NCBI RefSeq assembly: GCF_903903185.1 | Contig: NZ_CAIUXT010000209.1 | Span: 1 to 35,695 of the forward strand | Length of the DNA stretch: 35,695 nt | Origin: an uncultured Rhodoblastus sp. | Lineage (GTDB): Bacteria > Pseudomonadota > Alphaproteobacteria > Rhizobiales > Beijerinckiaceae | Direction: 5' to 3' | Shown here: one piece after another, positions 26,013 to 33,962 of the stretch | Numbering within the stretch: position 1 is the first letter of the stretch | Layout of the letters: the number at the start of each line of letters is the position of its first letter | Notes under the pieces: model-generated | What the model saw: the letters and a program-made list of their open reading frames with translations, nothing else | Told to the model about the DNA's origin: nothing | Database searches by the model: none | Position numbers and translations under genes: made by a program

Positions 26013-26265
26013 CGTTCGATAAATGGGTGTTATCGCAAATGTCGCAGGCATTCTCTACGATGTTCAACTCGACGAACTGACGGGTCCCAATAGCCCGCAT
26101 TTCTCGGTGCACACCCAAGGCGCGCGTTGCGAGTGGAAGAAGGTTCCAGCAGGGAGTTGTCGATTGATCTGGTAGCCCGACGAGCGGTTTGGCTAGGCAA
26201 CCTGCCCGGTCGAAGCCTTCGCGATAAAGGGCGGCTTTTGGGCGGTTGAGCGATCCGGCAGCACC
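26013..26265. other. Intergenic stretch with decayed sequence
   Basis: No intact gene. Short open frames appear in several frames, and the + strand may hold out-of-frame pieces of the same transposase as the following remnant, but I cannot read them with confidence. Confidence 0.35.
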
Positions 26266-26451
26266 ACGCTCTTAGAAGTCATGGACGCCGCCTACGACGC
26301 CGAGGCCCATCATCTGCAAAGCTGCGCGCTTGGCCATGTCGCCATCATCGATCCGAACTTCCGAGTCGACCACGCCCGCAAAGCCGTATGGGCGGCCGAG
26401 GTGAAGCGCTGTAGCCTCGTCGACATGCCCGATTTCGATGACGTTCTCTAG
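26266..26451 (+). pseudogene. Remnant of an IS4/IS5-type DDE transposase
   Basis: One frame reads TLLEVMDAAYDAEAHHLQSC, then ALGHVAIIDPNFRVDHARKA and VWAAEVKRC, ending at a TAG (26449-26451). This resembles the stretch around the second catalytic Asp of DDE transposases, where DAAYDA and LGHVPIIDxNPR blocks are usual. The frame is open for a few codons upstream (from about 26221), but the N-terminal part and the C-terminal ERxNxRLKDEFG-type block are missing. It is a short fragment of an old insertion next to the AT-rich cassette. Confidence 0.6.
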
Positions 26452-26569
26452 CAGGATGCTGAACTCAGACCCGCGCCCAGCCTGACCCATCGCTTCTCCC
26501 AGCTCGACATCAAATACTCGGTCGAAATCGGAATTTTGAAAGAAGCTCCTGTGTCATGGGATTGACGAT

Positions 26570-27484
26570 ATGACCGACCAACTTCTGGATCGAACCAGTT
26601 GCCCATTGTGCATGACAAGCGATGTCAGACAATTCAGTAATCTCGACGGATTCAGATCATCCATTTGCAACGCCTGCGGATTTATGTTCGTAAGAGATGT
26701 GGCTACTGCCTCTAAACTCAACGAGTTTTATGAGAACGGTTATTGCAATGAGCGCCAGAAACTTGGGCAGAAAGTAAATGCGACTGTAAACGGCAATGTA
26801 TTTCGTCGCTTCATTCCGTCTCCTGAATCTAAAAGCATTTTGGATGTCGGAAGTGGTTACGGGTTTTTCTTGGATCTGCTGCGCGATATCGGTTTGTCTC
26901 GACGCGTAGGTATTGAGCTCTCAAATCACGAGCGTCGATATGCGCGCACGCAATTCGACCACGAATTGTACGGAAATATAATTGAAATGTCAGACGATGA
27001 TCGCTTCGACGTCATCACGCTGTTCGAGGTCATCGAGCACATTCCGGATCCTGTCGCCTTCATCAAGGCGTTGCGTCATCATCTCAAGCCGGACGGCACA
27101 ATCATCATTGGTACTGATAACTTTGCGTCGAGTGTTGCAAGAAAGTTAGGGGATAGATTTCCAAAGTGGATACCTCACGAACATATCAGCTATTTTACAC
27201 CGGAAACTCTATGTTCGCTGATAACGAGCCACACGGATCTCGAATTATTCGGCAATATCTCTTTTACTCCGTGGGAGCTATACGCACATCAAATGTTGTA
27301 TATCGTAACGATGGGCCGTCTCGGCGGCATTATATATAGTAATAATGAGCAAATGGCTTCATCTAACCGACCTTATCGCAACTTCGCATTAAGATTATTA
27401 TTCAACAAGTTTTGGTTTAATTTTATGAAAGATGACAATCTTGAAGGCGAGATGATGTATATCGCTGCTAAAGCCCAAAAATGA
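26570..27484 (+). CDS. Class I SAM-dependent methyltransferase with N-terminal zinc ribbon
   Basis: A 304-residue protein. A four-cysteine knuckle (Cys11-x2-Cys14 and Cys33-x2-Cys36 in CPLC and CNACG) precedes a Rossmann methyltransferase with motif I ILDVGSGYGFF (90-100) and the post-motif ITLFEVIEHIPDP. This layout is common in sugar or lipid-carrier methyltransferases of polysaccharide loci, so O-methylation of the glycan is plausible. Base composition is clearly more AT-rich than the genes before it, and codons such as TTA, ATA and AGA are used freely, which suggests transfer from another genome. The ATG at 26570 lacks a strong ribosome binding site. Confidence 0.85.
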   Translation: MTDQLLDRTSCPLCMTSDVRQFSNLDGFRSSICNACGFMFVRDVATASKLNEFYENGYCNERQKLGQKVNATVNGNVFRRFIPSPESKSILDVGSGYGFFLDLLRDIGLSRRVGIELSNHERRYARTQFDHELYGNIIEMSDDDRFDVITLFEVIEHIPDPVAFIKALRHHLKPDGTIIIGTDNFASSVARKLGDRFPKWIPHEHISYFTPETLCSLITSHTDLELFGNISFTPWELYAHQMLYIVTMGRLGGIIYSNNEQMASSNRPYRNFALRLLFNKFWFNFMKDDNLEGEMMYIAAKAQK

Positions 27485-27527
27485 GGCAGCCGTCTGACGC
27501 ATTAGTCTGTTCAGGTCCCTAGACGCA

Positions 27528-28625
27528 ATGAAAACCAATGCAAGTCATCATTTTCCATTGCTCGAGCTTGCGCGATTCTGCGCAGCATTTTCGGTAGTTA
27601 TTTATCACGTGAAACATTTTTACTTAACAGGCGTAAGCGGCGTCACTTCGAGCCAACTTGCCTACCAATCGTTGGCTTTTTCCAATGTCTTCGGACCTTT
27701 ATACACTTATGGCTTTCTCGCGGTTCCTGTGTTTTGGGCCATTTCCGGATTCATTATTGCATACAAATACCAGGGCTCGTGCAAGTCAGTTTCATTAAGA
27801 ACGTTTATCTTTCTAAGGCTATCTAGATTATATCCATTAGTTTTTTTGAGCCTTATTGTCACGGCTTGCGTTCAATATATCTATTACGCAGAGACTGGGT
27901 CATTTTTCTTAAATAAAGTAAATGATTTAGATCAATTTATCGCGCATATCTTGCTTATTTCCGGATGGTCAACTGCGTGGCGTGAGTCGTTTAATCATCC
28001 CGTATGGTCGGTTTCTGTCGAGGTGATATCTTATTTAATATTTTATTTATGGATCCGTTTTGTGCGTAACGATTTGATTGGATTATTTCAGTTGCTGGGT
28101 TTGGCGATTTTAGCGAGAGTTCTATTCGGTGCCAATTCCATCGTATTGTGTCTAATTTTGTTCTTTTGCGGTAGTATAATCTATAACTTTCACTGTATTC
28201 TGGCTTCTCGGCTTCGGGCGGCCGCAGGAATGGCGTCTTGCATAGTGGCTTCACTTGGCTTTGCCTGGTTGAGTGTCTCGGAGGGCAGGGCGAATACATT
28301 AGGCGTCATTGCGATTGGGTGTGGCGTCGTTGGCGCGTGCGTTTTCCTGGAAAGCGATTTGATGCGGCGGTTTCAACCCTACGTGACGGCGTTGGGAAAC
28401 CTCACATACTCGTCATATCTAATACATTTTCCATTGCAAATCATGATGTCTATTGCAGTATTCTGGTCGTTCGGAGGAACGGAGCCGCTGGCCAGTCAAA
28501 CATCAGTTTTAATCTACATTGTTGTGACGTTCCTCCTAGCGCATGTTTCTTTTACATATTTTGAACGACCGATGCAGGCTGTCGTCCGGTGGCGTTTACT
28601 CGGAGTCTATCCGACGATTGCATGA
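27528..28625 (+). CDS. Membrane acyltransferase (Acyltransferase_3 family)
   Basis: A 365-residue integral membrane protein with about ten hydrophobic segments. It opens HFPLLELARFCAAFSVVIYH, the typical first helix of this family, with the conserved His27, and contains the usual SVSVEVISYLIFYLW and TYSSYLIHFPLQ segments. Such enzymes transfer acetyl or other acyl groups to sugars of exopolysaccharide, O antigen or Nod factors at the inner membrane. It follows the methyltransferase by 43 bases and shares its low GC content: in 27901-27960 I count 14 G or C in 60 bases. The pair looks like one imported decoration cassette. Confidence 0.9.
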   Translation: MKTNASHHFPLLELARFCAAFSVVIYHVKHFYLTGVSGVTSSQLAYQSLAFSNVFGPLYTYGFLAVPVFWAISGFIIAYKYQGSCKSVSLRTFIFLRLSRLYPLVFLSLIVTACVQYIYYAETGSFFLNKVNDLDQFIAHILLISGWSTAWRESFNHPVWSVSVEVISYLIFYLWIRFVRNDLIGLFQLLGLAILARVLFGANSIVLCLILFFCGSIIYNFHCILASRLRAAAGMASCIVASLGFAWLSVSEGRANTLGVIAIGCGVVGACVFLESDLMRRFQPYVTALGNLTYSSYLIHFPLQIMMSIAVFWSFGGTEPLASQTSVLIYIVVTFLLAHVSFTYFERPMQAVVRWRLLGVYPTIA

Positions 28626-28669
28626 AAAGTTTGTGAGCCTTCCGATTGAGCGGGGCATGATCCTGATCA

Positions 28670-28969
28670 TTGCCAATCGAACCGCGCGCCGTCATTTGCG
28701 ACAAGGGCTATGCTAGCAAGGCAACCCGCGAGGCGGCCCGCACGCGAGGGATAGCTCCGGTGATTCCGCACAAAGCCAAAGAAAAAAACAAGCCGGCTTT
28801 CTTCGCGCGACCCCTCTACAAAGCCCGCGCCCGCATCGAGCAGAGCTTCGCACGCCTCAAGCGCTTCAAACGCGTCGCCCTGCACTGCGAAAAGACCTCA
28901 CGCAACTACAGGTCAATCGTCAGCTTCGCCGGTGCACTATGCTTGATCAAATTCGTCCACCCGTCCTAG
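28670..28969 (+). pseudogene. C-terminal fragment of an IS5-family transposase
   Basis: The reading PRAVICDKGYASKATREAAR, then ARARIEQSFARLKRFKRVAL and FAGALCLIKFVHPS, is the last third of an IS5-type DDE transposase. It holds the second Asp (CDKGY) and the final Glu (ARIEQSFARLKRF). The first two thirds are absent: just upstream is the end of the acyltransferase gene. The TTG at 28670 is only where the open frame begins. GC-rich codons contrast with the AT-rich gene before it, so the fragment marks the right border of the cassette. Confidence 0.85.
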
Positions 28970-29052
28970 AATCGACAGGAACGATGGAATCACAATTGGC
29001 TCCGTGGACTCAACTTCTCTTCGGACGGGCTCTCAAATAGTGGATTGATGTC

Positions 29053-31032
29053 GTGATCTCGCGAAGAAGGTTTGTTGAACGGCTCATTGCGGCGTCGACG
29101 TTCTGCAACGTAGGAGCAAGTGAAATGTCATCTAACGAGCTTGCAACGACCTTTCCCGATGAAGCGATCGACGTCGCCATATTTGGTTTCGCGACATCGC
29201 CGCATGAGAATTCCGCAGCCCAGGAGAGGATGCGGCGTCACGCCATCCTTCACCCCGGCTCAACGTACCGCTTTTCTCCAGGTGTATATAACCTCACAAC
29301 ACCTCGCTTTCTGTATGGCGTTCGAAATATCGAAGTGATCGCCTACGGGGCGTCGTTCCGGAATGTCAACGCGGGAAAATTTGGTTACTCCGACCTGTAC
29401 GCCTCGTTCTACATCGGGTCCGGAAGCGTCTTTCATCCGATGAATGACGGCAATCTGGATCTCTCAAGAGCGACGAGCGGCGAACGGATTCACACGGTGA
29501 GGGCCGGAGACACGGCCGTTTGGCTCCTGCGGCCAGAAAAAGCCGCAGATTTCTCGCCGGGTGGTTGGGCGCTGGTGCACTGGTTCTCTCGACAGGAGCA
29601 GGGATTTCCACCAAATCCCGCCTATTTCGATTACGTCAGGATTGTCGCTGCAAACGGCGACGTTGGCCTGTTGACCCTCGATCGTCCATTGACCTTCGAC
29701 TACAAGGCCATCGCGCCGGACGACGCATCGCCAAAGGAAACTTATGGTGGAACGGCGACCGGCGCGGCCCGCGTGCTCTGCCTTGATCGCCCAGATTATC
29801 AGATATGCGAACGCTTTGTCCTGCGTGGCGGCAAGGGGGTTCGTGTCGGGACAAAAATTTCTCCTGGCTACGACGGGACCTTGGAAATCGCCGGTGCGAT
29901 CGACGTTCAAGTCCATGATGCCGAGTTCGATGGCTTCTTTCCTTCCATGGCGCGAAACGTGGAGGCTAACGACAGCGTCTTTCGAGCAAATTCCGAAATC
30001 GACAAGATCATCGAAACGGTCAGCCTGAAGAACTGCGTCCTCACCGATCTTGCTCAGGGCACGGGCGTGCGGCACTTTGAGATGGATGGCGGTCGTCTTC
30101 AGTCGAGTGGTCGTGAAGGATGGAACACGTCGGTGCGTTCCCGCGAGGTCATTTTCCGAAACGTTGACATAGCGGCGCAATATTTTCGACCAGGTGGCGC
30201 GCAGGTACTTCTCGATTGGGCGAAGTCCTCCGTGCTCGTGCAGGGCTGCCGATTCTATCCGGACGAGGAGCAGTCCTCGGCTTTCGTTTTCGGCGCATTG
30301 GACTTCGTTCCCGATGGCTTAACGGCGACGACGATGACGATCTCGCCGCACAATCCGGCGTGGCGTCAGATCATGCGCGCCATCGACATAACATCGACCA
30401 TTTCCCTTGAGGCCGGGAATGAGCCCCAGATCTTCACCGTTAACGATCTAGCGTTTGACGCTGCAGGCACCCTCGTGGCGACGGGCGGTTTCACGGGAGC
30501 TGTTGCATTGGATCCCCAGGCGAAACGGTTCTTGAGAAGCACGCGAAGATTCGTCGACGCGGGCGACAACCAGATCATCGACGCTCCCCCCGGGTTCAAA
30601 CTACTGCCTGCCACGCGGAGCATCGCCGAACCGCGCCAAGGATTTGATCCGGCGAGTCGTATTCTCGAATTCGCGGTGCATCGCGGGGAAGCGTTCAGCG
30701 CGCCGGTCCAGGGCCGCGTTGACGAGATTACCATCGATGTCGTCCGCCCCTACAAAGGGCTCGATGAAACGGCCACTCTGGCGCTGGAAAACCATGGGGT
30801 TGGGCGCGCCCATGATTTCGGATCCATAAACTGCAAGGCGACAGGCGTGCGCAGGGTGTCGACGCGCGATATCCGCGGAGCGGTCCAAGGGGATCGGCTC
30901 GTCGCGGAGATTCCTGACATGCTGTGGGTCGAGTTGCTGTCATTCGATTTGCACGGAAGCGCGACACGCGGGTTTGTGGACCAAGGCCAGCCGCCGAAAA
31001 TTGTCGTTCATGTGAAGACGGGGAGCTTATGA
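29053..31032 (+). CDS. Exported right-handed beta-helix protein with Tat-like signal
   Basis: A 659-residue protein. From GTG 29053 it opens MISRRRFVERLIAAS, a twin-arginine-like motif (SRRRF) with a short hydrophobic stretch. ATG 29125 has a better ribosome binding site (AGGA at 29112-29115) but would remove this signal. The body has repeated strand-turn units with many Gly, Asn and Asp turns (FRNVNAGKFGYSDLY, FVLRGGKGVRVG, LKNCVLTDLAQG, FRNVDIAAQYFRPGG), as in pectate-lyase-type beta-helices. I see no clear catalytic motif. In polysaccharide loci such proteins are lyases, epimerases or surface binders, so modification of the polymer is an inference. Its stop overlaps the next start by ATGA (31029-31032). 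Confidence 0.75.
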   Translation: MISRRRFVERLIAASTFCNVGASEMSSNELATTFPDEAIDVAIFGFATSPHENSAAQERMRRHAILHPGSTYRFSPGVYNLTTPRFLYGVRNIEVIAYGASFRNVNAGKFGYSDLYASFYIGSGSVFHPMNDGNLDLSRATSGERIHTVRAGDTAVWLLRPEKAADFSPGGWALVHWFSRQEQGFPPNPAYFDYVRIVAANGDVGLLTLDRPLTFDYKAIAPDDASPKETYGGTATGAARVLCLDRPDYQICERFVLRGGKGVRVGTKISPGYDGTLEIAGAIDVQVHDAEFDGFFPSMARNVEANDSVFRANSEIDKIIETVSLKNCVLTDLAQGTGVRHFEMDGGRLQSSGREGWNTSVRSREVIFRNVDIAAQYFRPGGAQVLLDWAKSSVLVQGCRFYPDEEQSSAFVFGALDFVPDGLTATTMTISPHNPAWRQIMRAIDITSTISLEAGNEPQIFTVNDLAFDAAGTLVATGGFTGAVALDPQAKRFLRSTRRFVDAGDNQIIDAPPGFKLLPATRSIAEPRQGFDPASRILEFAVHRGEAFSAPVQGRVDEITIDVVRPYKGLDETATLALENHGVGRAHDFGSINCKATGVRRVSTRDIRGAVQGDRLVAEIPDMLWVELLSFDLHGSATRGFVDQGQPPKIVVHVKTGSL

Positions 31033-31604
31033 GCGATGTCGGCAAGACAGCTTCGGGGCGCTTGGTAGCCGTGCCGCCTCCGAGCCGGAGCGACAAATTG
31101 CGCCGCCTGTTGTGGTCTATCATCGAAGGCTCATTGTTTCGCCTGTCTCCAATCCCGCTTCATGGCTGGAGGCGTTTCCTGCTGCGGTGTTTCGGCGCCC
31201 GCATTGGCTCCTGCGCGCGCCCCTATCCCACCGTGCGCATTTGGGCGCCCTGGAACCTTGTCATGGAGCCAGACAGTTGCTTGGGTCCCCACGCGAATTG
31301 CTACTCGGCCGCGCGCATCACGATCGGCGCCAAGGCGATCATCAGCCAGGGCGTTTACCTGTGCGGAGCGACGCACGACCATCGTGTTCCAGGAATGCCG
31401 CTCGTGGTCGGCGACATCACGATAGCGGCGGAAGCATGGGTGGCGACCGAAGCCTTCGTCGGCCCCGGGGTGACAATAGCTGAGCGGGCGGTGGTCGGAG
31501 CCCGGGCCGTCGTTACCAAGGATGTTCCCGCAAACACGGTGGTCGTTGGCAACCCCGCCCGCGCGGTATCGACGAGAGACTGGTCCAACCCGATACAATC
31601 ATGA
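31029..31604 (+). CDS. WcaF-like hexapeptide-repeat acetyltransferase
   Basis: A 191-residue left-handed beta-helix acyltransferase. The N-terminal helix region (LLRCFGARIGSCARPYPTVR) and the hexapeptide coil lead to the catalytic loop LCGATHDHRVPGMPLVVGDI, with the conserved His in THDH, and to GARAVVTKDVPANTVVVGNP. This is the pattern of colanic-acid acetyltransferase WcaF and relatives such as NodL and Maa. The enzyme probably moves acetyl from acetyl-CoA to a sugar hydroxyl in the cytoplasm. It is translationally coupled to the beta-helix gene by the ATGA overlap, and the glycosyltransferase follows 28 bases on. Confidence 0.9.
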   Translation: MSDVGKTASGRLVAVPPPSRSDKLRRLLWSIIEGSLFRLSPIPLHGWRRFLLRCFGARIGSCARPYPTVRIWAPWNLVMEPDSCLGPHANCYSAARITIGAKAIISQGVYLCGATHDHRVPGMPLVVGDITIAAEAWVATEAFVGPGVTIAERAVVGARAVVTKDVPANTVVVGNPARAVSTRDWSNPIQS

Positions 31605-31632
31605 GCCAGAGCGCCCACATCCGCCCAATCCC

Positions 31633-32592
31633 ATGAAAAATCTTGAACTTAACTCTCAGGCATCTCGGTGCGACATCCACGCGATCGTCCTGACGTGTAA
31701 TGAGGTGATGCACCTCGAGCGTTGCCTGGCCAGCCTTCGCAGTCAGGTCACTAGCATCACTGTCGTGGACAGTGGGTCGACTGATCGTACGGTCGACATT
31801 GCGAGATCTTTCGGAGCGCAGGTAGTCTCGAACATGTGGGTCAACTATGCGACCCAGATGAACTTCGCCATAGACGCCATCGCAGGTCTACCAGGATGGG
31901 CGCTGAGGATCGACGCGGATGAAATCCTGGAGAATGAAAGGGGATTGAACTTGGCCGAAGTCGTCGGTTTGGCGGCGGACAACACCGATGGCCTGCTGGT
32001 TCAGCGCCGCATTGTTTTTCTTGGCCGGCGTATTTCACACGGTTCAATCGAGCCAAGCTGGCAACTCCGATTGTGGAGAAATGGCCGCGGACGCTGCGAA
32101 CTGCGCTGGATGGACGAGCACATCATCGTAGAAGGCGCTGTCGAGAAATCGCCGGTGGTCATCACGGACAGGAACCTGAAATCTCTGACATGGTGGACAG
32201 AAAAGCATAACAGTTATGCTTCACGGGAAGCGATAGAAATCTTGAACGCCCGGCACAGGTTCCTCCCGTGCGGCGGGCTTGGAGAAGCGAATCCAGGCAT
32301 GCAGGCGCGGTTGCGGCGGTTCGTGAAAGATGAAGCATATTTACGACTGCCATCCGGGCTTCGCTCGATGCTCTATTTTTTTTACCGATATGTTCTTCGC
32401 CTTGGCTTCATTGATGGGCGTGAAGGGTTGTACTTCCATCTTATGCAAGGTTTGTGGTACAGGGTGCTAGTAGACGCGAAAGTGCATGAAATTGAAGCAT
32501 TCGCTCGGCAAGAAAGCCTCTCCATTGCTTCGGCGATAAAGGATAGAACGGGATTTGAGGTTGACGCGGTTCAAGAGCAGAGGATTGGATGA
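31633..32592 (+). CDS. Family 2 glycosyltransferase (WaaE/KdtX-like)
   Basis: A 319-residue GT-A enzyme. It has the entry IHAIVLTCNEVMHLERCLAS, the nucleotide-binding VVDSGSTDRTVDIA, and the metal-binding RIDADEIL, then a mostly helical C-terminal part without membrane segments. Closest in style are the WaaE/KdtX glycosyltransferases that add a hexose to the lipopolysaccharide core; in this locus it more likely adds a sugar to the lipid-linked repeat unit. I chose ATG 31633 since the longer frame upstream overlaps the acetyltransferase gene. It is the only sugar transferase in the window. Confidence 0.9.
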   Translation: MKNLELNSQASRCDIHAIVLTCNEVMHLERCLASLRSQVTSITVVDSGSTDRTVDIARSFGAQVVSNMWVNYATQMNFAIDAIAGLPGWALRIDADEILENERGLNLAEVVGLAADNTDGLLVQRRIVFLGRRISHGSIEPSWQLRLWRNGRGRCELRWMDEHIIVEGAVEKSPVVITDRNLKSLTWWTEKHNSYASREAIEILNARHRFLPCGGLGEANPGMQARLRRFVKDEAYLRLPSGLRSMLYFFYRYVLRLGFIDGREGLYFHLMQGLWYRVLVDAKVHEIEAFARQESLSIASAIKDRTGFEVDAVQEQRIG

Positions 32593-32644
32593 CCAGGCGG
32601 CGATGTCTGGAATTTCAGTTGATCGACCCTATGCGTCCTAAGCC

Positions 32645-33955
32645 TTGAAACTAAAAGGGATTCTGTCGTCGTTCGGAGCGTCCGGTCTCTCGATTGGCCT
32701 TTCGCTTTTGACCAGTGTCGTGCTGGCGCGGTCTCTAAATGCCGACGGGAGGGGGGTCCTTCTCGCCTGCACGTTTTACCCAATGTTCTTTGCGGCTCTG
32801 TTCAATCTGAGCTTGAACGAAGCGACGGCCGTACAACTCAGTCGGATATTGGTGAATGACTCGGGCGCGCGCGCGGTTCGTTATGAGATCACGAGTTTGT
32901 CGTTGCAGACGCTGATCGCCGTGCTTGGAACCGCGCTATCGCTATTGCTCGTGCATTTGGTTTGGCCAGAAGATCAGCATGAACATCTGCGAGCGGTCGA
33001 AGTCTTTGCCGCCAGTTTTACCCCGATCTCAATGCTTGATCTGCATTTCAAAGCGATTCTTCAGGCGAGGGGCGCCTATGAACGGCTGAGCGTTCTTCGA
33101 TTGTGCCAACCGATTGCCTACGCCGCCCTGCTGATCACCCTAGTGGCAACTTCTCAGATTCAGATCGAGATCGTGATGGCGGCCCAGGTTTTCGCGCTCA
33201 TGTTTTCGCTAATCTGCGGGATATCGCTGGCGGGCGTTGTCCTTGCGCCGCTTTCTCTCCGGGCGGCGTCCGAAAATCTGTTCGTCGGCCTGAAGTTCCA
33301 CGCCGCCAATCTGCTGCTCTATACCTCGGCAGAAATTGACAAGCCAATCGTCCTCATGTGGCTGGACAGCAGCAGCGCAGGTGCCTACGTTGTCGCGCTG
33401 ACGATCAGTACACTCGGCGTCGCCTTCGTCGGACAAAGCATGGCGGTCTTGCTCGTCCGGAACATTGCTCAGGCCGCTGCCCTTTCCGAGCAGCGAGCCA
33501 TCTTTTACAAGCAGTTATCTTTCACTGCGGCGCTGCTTGCGTTGGTCAATGGCGTTGCGGCTTATATGGCCCCGTGGCTCATTCCTCTGGCATTCGGAGA
33601 GTCTTTCAGGTCTGCTGTGCCTGTATTGCAAGTCTTGCTGCTGATGGGCGTTTTCAAGGGCATTCGTCAGATTGCCGACCGCGCCATGCGCGTCATGCAC
33701 AATGTGCGCGTCGGCATGTCCGGAGAACTTGTCGCGCTTGCCGGCATGCTGACATTTTCCTTGATCGGTGTGAAATTCGGCGGGTTGATCGGGCTAGCGT
33801 GGGGCAATGTCCTTGCGCAATTTTGCAGTTTGGTGGTCGTTTTGGTCACGTCGGGCAAGGTCTTATCCACGGATGGATCGATTCTGCTGATGACGGTTGG
33901 CCAGCGATTGCGCAACGTGTCGGCTCGGTGTCTAAAATTGAAACGTTCAGAATAG
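32645..33955 (+). CDS. Polysaccharide flippase (Wzx-like)
   Basis: A 436-residue membrane protein with about 12-14 hydrophobic segments. It opens ILSSFGASGLSIGLSLLTSV then VLARSLNADGRGVL, the usual first helix and loop of the MviN/Wzx polysaccharide-transporter superfamily, and ends with a basic cytoplasmic tail. It probably turns the undecaprenyl-linked repeat unit across the inner membrane. The start is TTG 32645; there is no clear ribosome binding site, so the first residues are uncertain. It is 52 bases after the glycosyltransferase and 7 bases before the next gene. Confidence 0.88.
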   Translation: MKLKGILSSFGASGLSIGLSLLTSVVLARSLNADGRGVLLACTFYPMFFAALFNLSLNEATAVQLSRILVNDSGARAVRYEITSLSLQTLIAVLGTALSLLLVHLVWPEDQHEHLRAVEVFAASFTPISMLDLHFKAILQARGAYERLSVLRLCQPIAYAALLITLVATSQIQIEIVMAAQVFALMFSLICGISLAGVVLAPLSLRAASENLFVGLKFHAANLLLYTSAEIDKPIVLMWLDSSSAGAYVVALTISTLGVAFVGQSMAVLLVRNIAQAAALSEQRAIFYKQLSFTAALLALVNGVAAYMAPWLIPLAFGESFRSAVPVLQVLLLMGVFKGIRQIADRAMRVMHNVRVGMSGELVALAGMLTFSLIGVKFGGLIGLAWGNVLAQFCSLVVVLVTSGKVLSTDGSILLMTVGQRLRNVSARCLKLKRSE

Positions 33956-33962
33956 GTTCGTA

